Source of the DNA: an uncultured Lachnospiraceae bacterium
Lineage (GTDB): Bacteria; Bacillota; Clostridia; Lachnospirales; Lachnospiraceae
Assembly (NCBI GenBank): GCA_947169385.1
Contig: CAMVPR010000027.1
Coordinates: 1 to 36,380 of the forward strand
Direction of reading: 5' to 3'
DNA: 36,380 bases
Shown here: positions 15,767-23,730 of the stretch, piece by piece
Layout of the letters: every line of letters starts with the position of its first letter
Position numbering within the stretch: position 1 is the first letter of the stretch
The notes under the pieces: model-generated
Told to the model about the DNA's origin: nothing
Databases searched by the model: none
Seen by the model: only the letters and a program-made list of their open reading frames with translations
Position numbers and translations under genes: made by a program

Positions 15767-15797
15767 AAGCCTCCTATAAGCCAGGGAGGCTTTTTTA
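15767..15797 (+). terminator. Rho-independent terminator after metK
   Basis: Stem AAGCCTCC/GGAGGCTT followed by TTTTT, 34 bases after the metK stop. Confidence 0.88.
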
Positions 15798-15827
15798 TTG
15801 TGTAAATATCAATCCGCCTTTTTAATA

Positions 15828-15856
15828 TTGGAAAATGATAGCATTTGATATATAAT
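15828..15856 (+). promoter_or_regulatory. Promoter for the Nudix-cupin pair
   Basis: TTGGAA at 15828-15833, a 17-base spacer, TATAAT at 15851-15856, twenty bases before the ATG at 15877. Confidence 0.6.
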
Positions 15857-15876
15857 TATAGTCGTGAGGTGTTGGC

Positions 15877-16380
15877 ATGAATATAGGCGATTTCGAAATT
15901 GTTAAAATTAATGATGTGAAGCCTGCGTCTGTAATTATACCTGTCATTAATGACGGTGGTGTCAGAAGTGTTGTCTTAGAAGTAAGAGCAGATGGAATCA
16001 GACAGGCCGGGGAAGTGTGCTTTCCCGGCGGAAGGATTGATGATGGGGAAGAAGCACTCGATGCCGCTTTAAGAGAGATTAAGGAGGAGCTCCTTATATC
16101 AGATGATAACATAATCAATGTTAAGCCTAAGTTTATCACGATGGGTCCCAGGTTAGAGCCTGTATTTGTCTATGAGTGTGAACTTATAGGTTATGAGAAC
16201 TCTTATAATAAGAGCGAGGTTTCTAAGGTTCTTACCATATCATTTGACTGGCTTAAAGATAACGAGCATATTCTTCCTGAAGAGAGGATGAAGACGCAAT
16301 GTGAGTATATATACGGCGAGTATAGAATTTGGGGAATGACCGCAAGGGTGATTAATTGGTATATTACGAAAGGATGTTGA
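15877..16380 (+). CDS. Nudix hydrolase, CoA pyrophosphatase-like
   Basis: A 167-residue Nudix protein. The Nudix box is readable as GGRIDDGEEALDAALREI followed by KEELL; the usual late Gly is Leu. It is preceded by RQAGEVCFPGGR, which resembles the CoA-pyrophosphatase (NUDT7/YeaB) signature. It probably hydrolyses CoA or a related nucleotide diphosphate, but Nudix substrates are hard to predict. The start has a modest GTGAGGTG ribosome site, and a clear promoter lies 20 bases upstream. Confidence 0.82.
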   Translation: MNIGDFEIVKINDVKPASVIIPVINDGGVRSVVLEVRADGIRQAGEVCFPGGRIDDGEEALDAALREIKEELLISDDNIINVKPKFITMGPRLEPVFVYECELIGYENSYNKSEVSKVLTISFDWLKDNEHILPEERMKTQCEYIYGEYRIWGMTARVINWYITKGC

Positions 16381-16384
16381 GTTT

Positions 16385-16738
16385 ATGTTTAGAAGAAAAG
16401 AGGATATCAAGGTAAGAAATGTCAAGAATGCGCAAGGTGGAGATGGAGAAGTAACATTTTATGACTGGCTGTTGCCTGAAGAAGCTAAGGGACATGGAAG
16501 AGTGTTCTCAAAGCTTGTTATTCCACCGGGAGCATCTATAGGATATCATGCTCACGAGGGTGAGTTTGAGGCTTACTTAGTTGTATCAGGAGAAGCTACA
16601 GTTGATGATAACGGAAGTCAGGTTGTTCTTCACGAGGGTGATATGCATATGTGCGTTGATGGTGAAGGACATGGAACCAGAAATAATTCAGATAAGGATC
16701 TGGTGCTTTGGGCACTTATTATGAATACACTTGATTAG
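16385..16738 (+). CDS. Single-domain cupin protein
   Basis: A 117-residue small cupin. Motif 1 is visible as PGASIGYHAHEGEFEAYLVVSGEA, split here by description: H-x-H then E, with G at the turn. Motif 2 is GDMHMCVDGEGHGTRN, giving a His metal ligand. Such stand-alone cupins are metal-binding proteins or isomerases with no assignable substrate. It starts four bases after the Nudix gene behind AAAGGATG, so the two are co-transcribed. Confidence 0.85.
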   Translation: MFRRKEDIKVRNVKNAQGGDGEVTFYDWLLPEEAKGHGRVFSKLVIPPGASIGYHAHEGEFEAYLVVSGEATVDDNGSQVVLHEGDMHMCVDGEGHGTRNNSDKDLVLWALIMNTLD

Positions 16739-16743
16739 AGTTG

Positions 16744-16776
16744 AAATGTTGCCTCTTAAGGGCAACATTTCTTTAT
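16744..16776 (+). terminator. Terminator after the cupin gene
   Basis: Perfect 10-base-pair stem AAATGTTGCC/GGCAACATTT, loop TCTTAAG, followed by a short CTTTAT tract. Confidence 0.75.
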
Positions 16777-16800
16777 GCAGTTAAAACAAATAATAAATAT

Positions 16801-16829
16801 TCGACATTATCGCAAATTGGTGTTATACT
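16801..16829 (+). promoter_or_regulatory. Promoter for lrgAB
   Basis: TCGACA at 16801-16806 (5 of 6 to consensus), 17-base spacer, TATACT at 16824-16829 with a TG extension at 16821-16822. The start codon of lrgA is 63 bases further on. Confidence 0.6.
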
Positions 16830-16892
16830 AATATAGTTGTCCTTTGAATAGAATTTACAATACAAGTTTTGGGACTCAGAAGGGAGCTCGTT

Positions 16893-17252
16893 ATGAAGTA
16901 TATAATGCAATTTATGATAATTCTTATCATATCGTTTGTGGGTGAGCTTTTATACTATCTGGTTCCGCTCCCAATTCCTGCAAGCATTTATGGGATTGTT
17001 ATTCTGTTTCTGCTTTTGGAGTTTAAGGTTATAAAGCTTGAACAGGTCAAGGATACGGCTTCGTTTTTGATTGAGATAATGCCGCTTATGTTTGTTCCTG
17101 CCGCTGTTGGACTTATGGACTCTTATGACATTCTGTCTAGGAATCTTTTGAGCTATATTCTTATTATAGTAGTCTCAACGATAGCGGTTATGGCGGCTTC
17201 CGGACTCATAACCCAGCTTCTTATAAGAAAGAGGGGTGAGAGCGGTGAATGA
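16893..17252 (+). CDS. LrgA/CidA-family holin-like membrane protein
   Basis: A 119-residue integral membrane protein with four hydrophobic segments. The family opening is visible: GELLYYLVPLPIPASIYGIVI split over residues 14-34, and LIEIMPLMFVPAAVGLM in the middle. LrgA/CidA proteins were described as holin-like regulators of murein hydrolases and have also been linked to pyruvate transport. The ATG at 16893 is preferred over an upstream TTG because AGGGAG lies seven bases before it. It overlaps lrgB by eight bases. Confidence 0.88.
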   Translation: MKYIMQFMIILIISFVGELLYYLVPLPIPASIYGIVILFLLLEFKVIKLEQVKDTASFLIEIMPLMFVPAAVGLMDSYDILSRNLLSYILIIVVSTIAVMAASGLITQLLIRKRGESGE

Positions 17253-17937
17253 ATTTATAGCGCAGTCGGCGTACTTTGGTGTATCATTAAGCCTGCTTGC
17301 ATTTTTTATAGGAACACTCATAAAAAAGAGGTTTAAATCAGCAATATTCAATCCGCTTTTGATAACAATAATCATTGTCATTGCTGTGCTTATGTGTTTT
17401 AAGATTGATTATGACAGTTATTATAACGGCGCTAAGTATCTTTCGTATCTTTTGACGCCGGCAACCGTGAGCCTTGCGGTTCCGCTTTATCAGCAATGGC
17501 AGCTTCTTAAGTCCAATGCATTGGCAATTATGCTTGGAATTATATCCGGCATGATAACAAGCTTGGTGTGTGTGTTAGCATTTGCAATAATACTTGGGCT
17601 TGACCATAAGGATTATGTGACATTGCTTCCTAAATCAATCACTACAGCAATCGGTATGGGTGTCAGTGAGGAGCTTGGCGGATATGTTGCGATTACTGTA
17701 GCTGCGATAGTGATTACCGGTATTTTGGGAAATGTTATCGCAGAGACGGTACTTAAGGTATTTAAGATAAATGAACCGATAGCCAAGGGAATAGCGATTG
17801 GAAGCGCATCACATGCGATGGGTACGGCTAAGGCTATGGAGATTGGCGAGATTGAGGGAGCGATGAGCAGCTTGTCAATAGTGGTTTCAGGATTACTTAC
17901 AGTTGTCGGTGCAACTGTGTTTTCGTATATATATTAG
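17245..17937 (+). CDS. LrgB/CidB-family membrane protein
   Basis: A 230-residue partner of the preceding protein with six or more membrane helices. The family signatures LLPKSITTAIGMGVSEELGG (about 124-143) and GIAIGSASHAMGTAKAMEIG are clear. The GTG at 17245 is chosen because GAGGGG precedes it and the product then begins MNEFIAQS; an in-frame GTG at 17236 overlaps that ribosome site. The LrgA-LrgB pair is normally encoded together, as here. No LytSR-type regulator is next to it. Confidence 0.9.
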   Translation: MNEFIAQSAYFGVSLSLLAFFIGTLIKKRFKSAIFNPLLITIIIVIAVLMCFKIDYDSYYNGAKYLSYLLTPATVSLAVPLYQQWQLLKSNALAIMLGIISGMITSLVCVLAFAIILGLDHKDYVTLLPKSITTAIGMGVSEELGGYVAITVAAIVITGILGNVIAETVLKVFKINEPIAKGIAIGSASHAMGTAKAMEIGEIEGAMSSLSIVVSGLLTVVGATVFSYIY

Positions 17938-17953
17938 TTTAGGAGGGATTAAG

Positions 17954-18529
17954 ATGATAGTAACAATTGCAAGACAATGTGGATGTGGTGGAGATGAGTT
18001 GGGAGAGAAGTTGGCTTCTAGGCTCAATATACCATTTTATGACAGAAGAAGATTGACTGAGTTAGCGATTGAGAAAGGGATAATTGACAAGCATCCTAAT
18101 TTCTTTGCAGAGAATCCGGTTAATTCGCTCTTGTATGCGATTGCATCGGGAGAGAATAACATTCAGCTTACCGATGTTCCTAAACAGATATATGACACTT
18201 TAATTGGCGACGGAGATGGAGTTATAGTTGGAAGATGCGGTAATTTCGCTTATAAGGATTTTGAGAATGCAGTCAGGATATTCTTGTCGGGAGATTTAGA
18301 GAAGCGCATCGATAGAATTTGTGAAGAACACGGCTACTCTAATCGCAAGCAGGGAGAGAATCTTGTCAAAGAGTATGATGACAGGCGTGCGTCTTTCCAT
18401 AAGTTTAACACAGGACAGGCTTGGGGAAGTGCAAGATACTATGATTTATGCATAGATGTGACAAGGCTTGGTGAGGAGAAATCAATCGAGCTTATACTTA
18501 GTTATATTAAGATGGTTGAAGAGAAGTAA
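17954..18529 (+). CDS. Cytidylate kinase-like family protein
   Basis: A 191-residue P-loop protein of the cytidylate kinase-like family (PF13189 type). The nucleotide loop is the unusual IARQCGCGGDELGEKLA near residues 4-20, followed by PFYDRR, IVGRCGNF and a C-terminal DRRASFHKFNTGQAWGSARYYDL segment typical of the family. True CMP kinases are longer in the NMP-binding region, so the substrate is uncertain. AGGAGGG lies directly after the lrgB stop and sets the start at 17954; an upstream ATG inside lrgB is not supported. Confidence 0.82.
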   Translation: MIVTIARQCGCGGDELGEKLASRLNIPFYDRRRLTELAIEKGIIDKHPNFFAENPVNSLLYAIASGENNIQLTDVPKQIYDTLIGDGDGVIVGRCGNFAYKDFENAVRIFLSGDLEKRIDRICEEHGYSNRKQGENLVKEYDDRRASFHKFNTGQAWGSARYYDLCIDVTRLGEEKSIELILSYIKMVEEK

Positions 18530-18541
18530 TTGGAGGCATAG

Positions 18542-19258
18542 ATGGCTTTTATTAAATGCATTGACCTCTCTGTCGGGTACGAAGGTAAGGCCGTGGCAGA
18601 GGGGCTTAATTTTGAAGTGAATGAAGGGGATTATCTCTGTATAGTCGGTGAAAATGGTGCAGGTAAGTCTACACTTATGAAGACTATGCTTCATTTGACT
18701 AAGATAATCTCAGGAGATATTGAATATGGAGATGGACTCAAACCATATGAGATAGGTTATCTTCCGCAACAGACTATCACTCAGCAGGATTTTCCCGCTT
18801 CTGTTAAGGAGATTGTTATGAGTGGGAATCTCTCTAAGTTAGGACTCAGACCTTTTTATGGCAAGGCGGAGAGAGACGAAGCTAAGAGAAATATGAAGCG
18901 CATGGATATATATGATCTCAGGAATAAGTCCTTTAAGAATCTTTCCGGTGGTCAGAAGCAGAGAGTGTTGCTTGCGAGAGCGTTATGTGCAAGTACCAAG
19001 TTGCTTGTACTTGATGAGCCGGTGAGTGGATTAGATCCTAAGGTTACGGCTGATTTTTATCAGCTTATCAAGAAGCTTAATGATGAGGGAATGACGGTTA
19101 TTATGGTGTCACATGATATTCATGAAGGACTTAATGACGCGACTCATATTCTACATGTTACAGGTAAGCAGCTGTATTTTGGTGAAGCTTCTAAGTATGC
19201 GGATAGTGAAGCGTATAAGATATTGACATCGATAGAACTTACGAAAGGAGATAAGTAA
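18542..19258 (+). CDS. Metal ABC transporter ATP-binding protein (ZnuC-like)
   Basis: A 238-residue ABC ATPase. Walker A is GENGAGKST, the Q-loop lies in YLPQQ, the signature is LSGGQKQR, Walker B is LLVLDEPVSGLD and the switch histidine is in MVSHD. Similarity in style to ZnuC/MntA-type subunits and the adjacent ZnuB-like permease point to Zn2+ or Mn2+ import. The ATG has GGAGG upstream. Its stop overlaps the start of the permease gene (TAATG). Confidence 0.9.
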   Translation: MAFIKCIDLSVGYEGKAVAEGLNFEVNEGDYLCIVGENGAGKSTLMKTMLHLTKIISGDIEYGDGLKPYEIGYLPQQTITQQDFPASVKEIVMSGNLSKLGLRPFYGKAERDEAKRNMKRMDIYDLRNKSFKNLSGGQKQRVLLARALCASTKLLVLDEPVSGLDPKVTADFYQLIKKLNDEGMTVIMVSHDIHEGLNDATHILHVTGKQLYFGEASKYADSEAYKILTSIELTKGDK

Positions 19259-20094
19259 TGTTACATCAGTTATATGAATATTTACAATATCCTTTTGTCA
19301 GGTATGCCGTAATTGTTGGTGTCTTGATTGCACTATGTTCTTCACTTCTTGGAGTAACCCTTGTCTTAAAGAGGTATTCATTTATAGGTGACGGACTTTC
19401 TCATGTGGCATTTGGAGCACTTGCAATCGCATCGATTATGAAGGTTACAAGTACAACTCTTATTACAATGCCTATAACAGTTATTGCAGCGATACTGCTT
19501 CTTAAAGGCGGGCAGAGTGCCAAGTTAAAGGGCGATGCTGCGATTGCTATGATATCGGTTGCTTCGCTTGCGATTGGTTATATGCTCATGAATGTGTTCT
19601 CAGCATCAGCTAACGTTTCAGGTGATGTGTGTAGTACATTATTTGGATCGACTTCGATTCTGACTCTTAAGCAGTCAGAGGTTATGATATGTTTTATTCT
19701 GTCTATAGTTGTTATTACCGTATTTGTTATTTTCTATAACAAGATATTCGGGGTAACATTTGATGAGAATTTCGCGCGAGCAACAGGTGTAAGAGCGGGT
19801 GCTTATAACCTTTTGATCGCTGTTATTATTGCGGTGATTATTGTTCTTGGTATGAATCTTGTGGGTTCATTGCTTATAAGTGCATTAATCATATTCCCGG
19901 CGCTTTCTGCAATGAGACTTATGAGAACGTTTAAGAGCGTTACCATTACATCTGCTATAATCTCAGTTGTATGTGCGCTTTTGGGTATTATCATATCAAT
20001 TCTTTACTCCACCCCTACAGGCTCAACCATAGTATGTGCCGATATGGCGGTATTCTTGGTATGCTATGTAATTGATAGAGTGAGGACAGCGTAA
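19258..20094 (+). CDS. Metal ABC transporter permease (ZnuB-like)
   Basis: A 278-residue polytopic membrane protein, about eight helices, of the ABC-3 family. The conserved KRYSFIGDGLSHVAFGALA segment (about 38-56) is diagnostic, as is the NLVGSLLISALIIFPALSA region near 200-220. It pairs with the preceding ATPase as a Zn2+ or Mn2+ importer. No substrate-binding lipoprotein gene is present on either side, so that part must be encoded elsewhere. Confidence 0.92.
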   Translation: MLHQLYEYLQYPFVRYAVIVGVLIALCSSLLGVTLVLKRYSFIGDGLSHVAFGALAIASIMKVTSTTLITMPITVIAAILLLKGGQSAKLKGDAAIAMISVASLAIGYMLMNVFSASANVSGDVCSTLFGSTSILTLKQSEVMICFILSIVVITVFVIFYNKIFGVTFDENFARATGVRAGAYNLLIAVIIAVIIVLGMNLVGSLLISALIIFPALSAMRLMRTFKSVTITSAIISVVCALLGIIISILYSTPTGSTIVCADMAVFLVCYVIDRVRTA

Positions 20095-20102
20095 CAAACT
20101 CC

Positions 20103-20131
20103 TTGATTTACAATCTGATTAGGTATAAAAT
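20103..20131 (+). promoter_or_regulatory. Promoter for butyrate kinase
   Basis: TTGATT at 20103-20108, 17-base spacer, TAAAAT at 20126-20131. A short hairpin TGTGC/GCACA follows in the leader, before the AGGAGG ribosome site. Confidence 0.45.
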
Positions 20132-20178
20132 AAACACAGTATGTGTGCAAATGCACAACAAAACTTAGGAGGTAATTT

Positions 20179-21246
20179 ATGTCTTACAAAATTTTAATCA
20201 TCAACCCTGGTTCTACTTCAACCAAGATTGGTGTGTTCGAGGATGAAACTCAGCTTATGGAGGAGACTTTAAGACACTCAACAGAGGAGATTCAGTCTTA
20301 CGAGAGCATCTATGCTCAGAAGGACTTTCGTAAGAAGGTTATCTTAGATGTGTTGGCTGAGAAGGGTATCGATCTTAAGGATATCAATGTAGTAGTAGGT
20401 CGTGGTGGTATGTTAAAGCCTGTACAGGGCGGTACTTACGCTACAACTCCTGCACTTTTAGAGGATTTGAAGGTTGGTTTCTCAGGACAGCATGCATCTA
20501 ACTTAGGTGGAATCTTAGCTCACGAGATAGCTTCAGAGATCAACGTTCCATCATACATCGTTGATCCTGTAGTAGTTGACGAGCTTTCAGATGTTGCAAG
20601 ATACTCAGGACATCCTTTGATGCCTAGAATCTCAATCTTCCACGCGTTGAATCAGAAAGCTGTTGCTAAACGTTATGCTAAAGAAGTTGGTAAGCCATAT
20701 GATTCACTTAACTTGATTGTTGTTCACATGGGTGGCGGTGTATCTGTAGGTGCTCATAAGGGCGGTAAGGTAGTAGATGTTGCCAATGCATTAGACGGTG
20801 ATGGACCATTCTCACCAGAGCGTTCAGGCGGACTTCCAACCGGTGCTTTGATGCGTTTGTGCTTCAGCGGTGAGTACACCAAAGAGCAGGTTGCCAAGAT
20901 GATTAACGGTGACGGTGGTTTCAACGCTTACCTTCACACCAACGACATGAGAGATGTTGTTAAGATGGCTCAGGAAGGCAATGCAGAGGCTCAGGCAGTT
21001 ATGGACGCATTCCATTATCAGCTTGAGAAAGAGATCGGTGCTATGAGCGTTGTACTCGGTGGTAAGGTTGACCAGATTATTCTTACAGGTGGTATTGCTT
21101 ACGGCGAAGTTACTCAGAAGCATATGAAGGATGCAGTTAGCTTTATCGCTCCTGTAACCATATATCCTGGAGAGGATGAGCTCCTCGCTCTCGCACAGGG
21201 TGCGTTAAGAGTTATGACCGGCGAAGAGAAGGCAATGGAGTATTAA
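20179..21246 (+). CDS. buk: Butyrate kinase
   Basis: Converts butyryl phosphate and ADP to butyrate and ATP, the last step of one butyrate route. The acetokinase-family N-terminus [18 protein letters not shown] is clear. Also present are [53 protein letters not shown] and [16 protein letters not shown]. The 355 residues match butyrate kinases and are shorter than acetate kinase (about 400). Codon use is strongly biased, indicating high expression. No phosphotransbutyrylase gene is adjacent, unlike the usual ptb-buk operon. Confidence 0.95.
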   Translation: MSYKILIINPGSTSTKIGVFEDETQLMEETLRHSTEEIQSYESIYAQKDFRKKVILDVLAEKGIDLKDINVVVGRGGMLKPVQGGTYATTPALLEDLKVGFSGQHASNLGGILAHEIASEINVPSYIVDPVVVDELSDVARYSGHPLMPRISIFHALNQKAVAKRYAKEVGKPYDSLNLIVVHMGGGVSVGAHKGGKVVDVANALDGDGPFSPERSGGLPTGALMRLCFSGEYTKEQVAKMINGDGGFNAYLHTNDMRDVVKMAQEGNAEAQAVMDAFHYQLEKEIGAMSVVLGGKVDQIILTGGIAYGEVTQKHMKDAVSFIAPVTIYPGEDELLALAQGALRVMTGEEKAMEY

Positions 21247-21260
21247 TATACATGATACTA

Positions 21261-21289
21261 AGCGTCTGCATTTGCAGGCGCTTTTTTTG
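21261..21289 (+). terminator. Rho-independent terminator after buk
   Basis: Stem AGCGTCTGC/GCAGGCGCT followed by seven T. Confidence 0.88.
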
Positions 21290-21292
21290 CAT

Positions 21293-21319
21293 AAAAAAAC
21301 CAGGAGCAAAAGCTCCTGG
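21293..21319 (-). terminator. Minus-strand rho-independent terminator
   Basis: Perfect stem CCAGGAGC/GCTCCTGG with a four-base loop; read on the minus strand it is followed by a run of seven T (plus-strand A run at 21293-21299). It ends either the murT-gatD transcript or a short RNA starting near 21370. Confidence 0.85.
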
Positions 21320-21381
21320 AAAAATGAGGGGGGAGAGGATTCAATAAATGAAAAACTCTACGCTACACATACTATATTATA
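21293..21381 (-). ncRNA. Candidate short RNA on the minus strand with a C-rich segment
   Basis: On the minus strand, TATAAT (21376-21381) lies about 50-80 bases before a strong terminator (21293-21319), with no open frame between. The would-be transcript carries CCTCTCCCCCCTC (plus-strand 21327-21339), which could pair with Shine-Dalgarno sequences. The -35 is weak (no good hexamer 16-18 bases upstream), so the call is tentative. The alternative is plain 3' untranslated region of gatD. Confidence 0.3.
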
Positions 21382-21502
21382 AATGTGAAATAAATGTGAG
21401 AAAAATACAAATTCACAAAATAGACAAAAAGTTTTCACAACTATTAAAACCCTATTAAAATGTAGGGTTTCGAGCGTTTGGGTTTAATGATTTTTTAATG
21501 GT

Positions 21503-22219
21503 TTAAACCAGCTTTTGAGAGTATTCATTTGCTCTGATTTCTTTCATATCATCAAGAGGATCAAGTGTTATATCCTTGCCGTACTTGCGTGATAATGCCT
21601 TAGTCAGCAGATAATCGCTCACCTCAGGGTTCTTAGGTAGAAGAGGTCCATGAAGATAAGTTCCGATGACGTTCTTATATGACACGCCTTCATAACCTGA
21701 TTCTCCGTCGTTACCGAAGCCTTTGATGACTTTTCCCAAGGCTTGTACATCCTTACCGATATAGGTTCTGCCACCGTGGTTCTCAAATCCGGTGATAGGA
21801 GTGTTAAAAAGGTCGCTCTTAATTGTGATGTTGCCGATTAATCTACCTTCTTTCTGCTCGGTATATAAGTCGACAAGTTCCAAACCTTCAACCTTCTCAT
21901 CGTTCATCTTATAATATGAACCAAGAAGCTGATAACCTCCGCATATTGCGATGACAACTCCCATATCCTCGACATATTTCTTGAAGTCTTTCTTTATCTT
22001 GAATAGCTCCTTACACACAAGTTTCTGCTCTCTGTCTGAGCCACCGCCTAGTAGAAAAATGTCGCATTCATTGAAGTCAACTTTATCATTTAGTTTGTAT
22101 TCGATAACATTTGATTCGATACCTCGCCATTCCAATCTCTTGGTAAGACAGCGGATATTGCCTCTGTCACCGTACAGATTAAGAAGGTCCGGATATAAAT
22201 GTCCAATTGTAATATTCAT
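21503..22219 (-). CDS. gatD: Lipid II isoglutaminyl synthase, glutaminase subunit GatD
   Basis: A 238-residue CobB/CobQ-like glutamine amidotransferase. With MurT it amidates the D-glutamate of lipid II. The nucleophile is the cysteine in VVIAICGGYQLLG, and the oxyanion glycines are in IFLLGGGSDREQ. The catalytic histidine is in GTYLHGPLLPKNP. The ATG at 22219 was chosen over one nine codons upstream because it begins MNITIGHLYPDLLNLYGDRG-type family sequence and has AGAGGA upstream; it lies two bases after the murT stop. Confidence 0.93.
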   Translation of the reverse strand: MNITIGHLYPDLLNLYGDRGNIRCLTKRLEWRGIESNVIEYKLNDKVDFNECDIFLLGGGSDREQKLVCKELFKIKKDFKKYVEDMGVVIAICGGYQLLGSYYKMNDEKVEGLELVDLYTEQKEGRLIGNITIKSDLFNTPITGFENHGGRTYIGKDVQALGKVIKGFGNDGESGYEGVSYKNVIGTYLHGPLLPKNPEVSDYLLTKALSRKYGKDITLDPLDDMKEIRANEYSQKLV

Positions 22220-22221
22220 AA

Positions 22222-23568
22222 TTAATCCTCTTTTGATTTGAGCCATCTACGCGTGTTGTAGAGTGCAGTATAGTTAACAAGCACGTACAGGTTGTTGGTA
22301 TGACCTGTTAAAAGCTCGCTGATTGCCGATTCTACATCTATGATGGCCTTTGATTCTATGTCACTGTACTTAAATCTAAGTTCCATATCATAGGCTCTTG
22401 TTCCCGAAACAATGATATTCTCAACGTTAGCACCGCTAAACCTCTCGAAATCCACATCCCAAAGCCACGAAATATCCCTTCCGTCCTGAGCGTTGTCGTT
22501 AATCACTACAACGAGATCTTTAGGGGAGTCATCCTCCATAACTGCAGATATATTCTGGTTAAAGCCGGCCGGATTCTTGGCAAGATTAAGAAGCACGTTG
22601 CACCCGTTAATCTTAAATGATTCCATTCTTCCGTTCTCGGGCTTGAAATCAGATAGGATCTTGTTGATGCCGGTAAGCTTATGCCCTTCTGCCTTGGCGG
22701 CCGCATATGCTGCCAAGATATTGTAAATATTATAGAATCCACGATAATTAGATGTGATATCAAAGCTTTCGTCTTTAGATTGAATCGTGAACTTAAGTCC
22801 ATTCTTAAGGTTGATGTTACTGACGTCGAAATCAATGTCCGGTCTTAAATAGCCGCAGTTAGGGCAGTGGTAGCTTCCTAGCTGGCTGAAATGATAAAAG
22901 TCGTATTCTAACCTCGAACCACAGAATTGGCAAAATGCACCTTCTCGAATCTCGGTGGTCGACTGCTGATTATCTTTATAATTATTCTTGATTCCAAATG
23001 TTAAAAACTTGTGGTTGGATTTCTTGGCTAAAGATGCACTTAGGACATCGTCTGCATTTGCAATGAGTGTACAGTCGGGACACATGTCAAGTGCGCGGAT
23101 AAGAATATCCATAGTGAGATCAATCTCGCCGTATCTGTCTAACTGATCTCTGAAAAGATTGGTAAGAATCATGTAATCAGGCTTGAAATAAGGGAATACC
23201 CTCAGTGTCGAAGCCTCGTCTATCTCTATCACTGCATAGTCACAGTCAATTTTGCCGCTAATCTTGGCATTTAAGACAAATGCAGCTATAACTCCGTTAA
23301 GCATGTTAGAGCCTGTTGAATTGCATATAGTCTTGAAACCCTCGTCAATAAGAAATGAGTTTAGCATGTTGTTGGTTGTGGTTTTACCGTTAGTTCCGCA
23401 GGTGACATATATGCCTTTCTTAACCTGACTTGATAAATCACTTAATATATTAGGGCAAATCTTCTGCGCAATCTTACCTGACAAGGTAACGCCCTGCTTG
23501 CCAAATAGAATACAGAGCTTGTTGATTACCTTGGCGGATGAAATTGCTAAAGTTTTACGAATCCCCAT
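22222..23568 (-). CDS. murT: Lipid II isoglutaminyl synthase, Mur ligase-type subunit MurT
   Basis: A 448-residue Mur-ligase-family protein that uses ATP and ammonia from GatD to amidate D-Glu in lipid II. The P-loop YVTCGTNGKTTTNNML lies near residues 55-70. A cysteine-pair ribbon is inserted in the middle domain (FCQFCGSRLEY and YHCPNCGY), as in MurT of Gram-positives. The C-terminal DUF1727-type domain includes INDNAQDGRDISWLWD. The ATG has GAAGAAGG upstream. A TATAAT on the minus strand at 23588-23593 is the likely -10 for this two-gene operon. Confidence 0.94.
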   Translation of the reverse strand: MGIRKTLAISSAKVINKLCILFGKQGVTLSGKIAQKICPNILSDLSSQVKKGIYVTCGTNGKTTTNNMLNSFLIDEGFKTICNSTGSNMLNGVIAAFVLNAKISGKIDCDYAVIEIDEASTLRVFPYFKPDYMILTNLFRDQLDRYGEIDLTMDILIRALDMCPDCTLIANADDVLSASLAKKSNHKFLTFGIKNNYKDNQQSTTEIREGAFCQFCGSRLEYDFYHFSQLGSYHCPNCGYLRPDIDFDVSNINLKNGLKFTIQSKDESFDITSNYRGFYNIYNILAAYAAAKAEGHKLTGINKILSDFKPENGRMESFKINGCNVLLNLAKNPAGFNQNISAVMEDDSPKDLVVVINDNAQDGRDISWLWDVDFERFSGANVENIIVSGTRAYDMELRFKYSDIESKAIIDVESAISELLTGHTNNLYVLVNYTALYNTRRWLKSKED

Positions 23569-23730
23569 GTTGATACCTTCTTCCTAAATTATACTGACAG
23601 TTTACACTATGAAAATGAAGGTGTAAAGAAAAAAATCCCTTAAAACCCTACTTACTTCTTGTTAAATGCTTTCTTGTATGTTAAAATAAGGTGTTCAAGT
23701 ATATCATATTATAATATGCGGGGAATTTAT

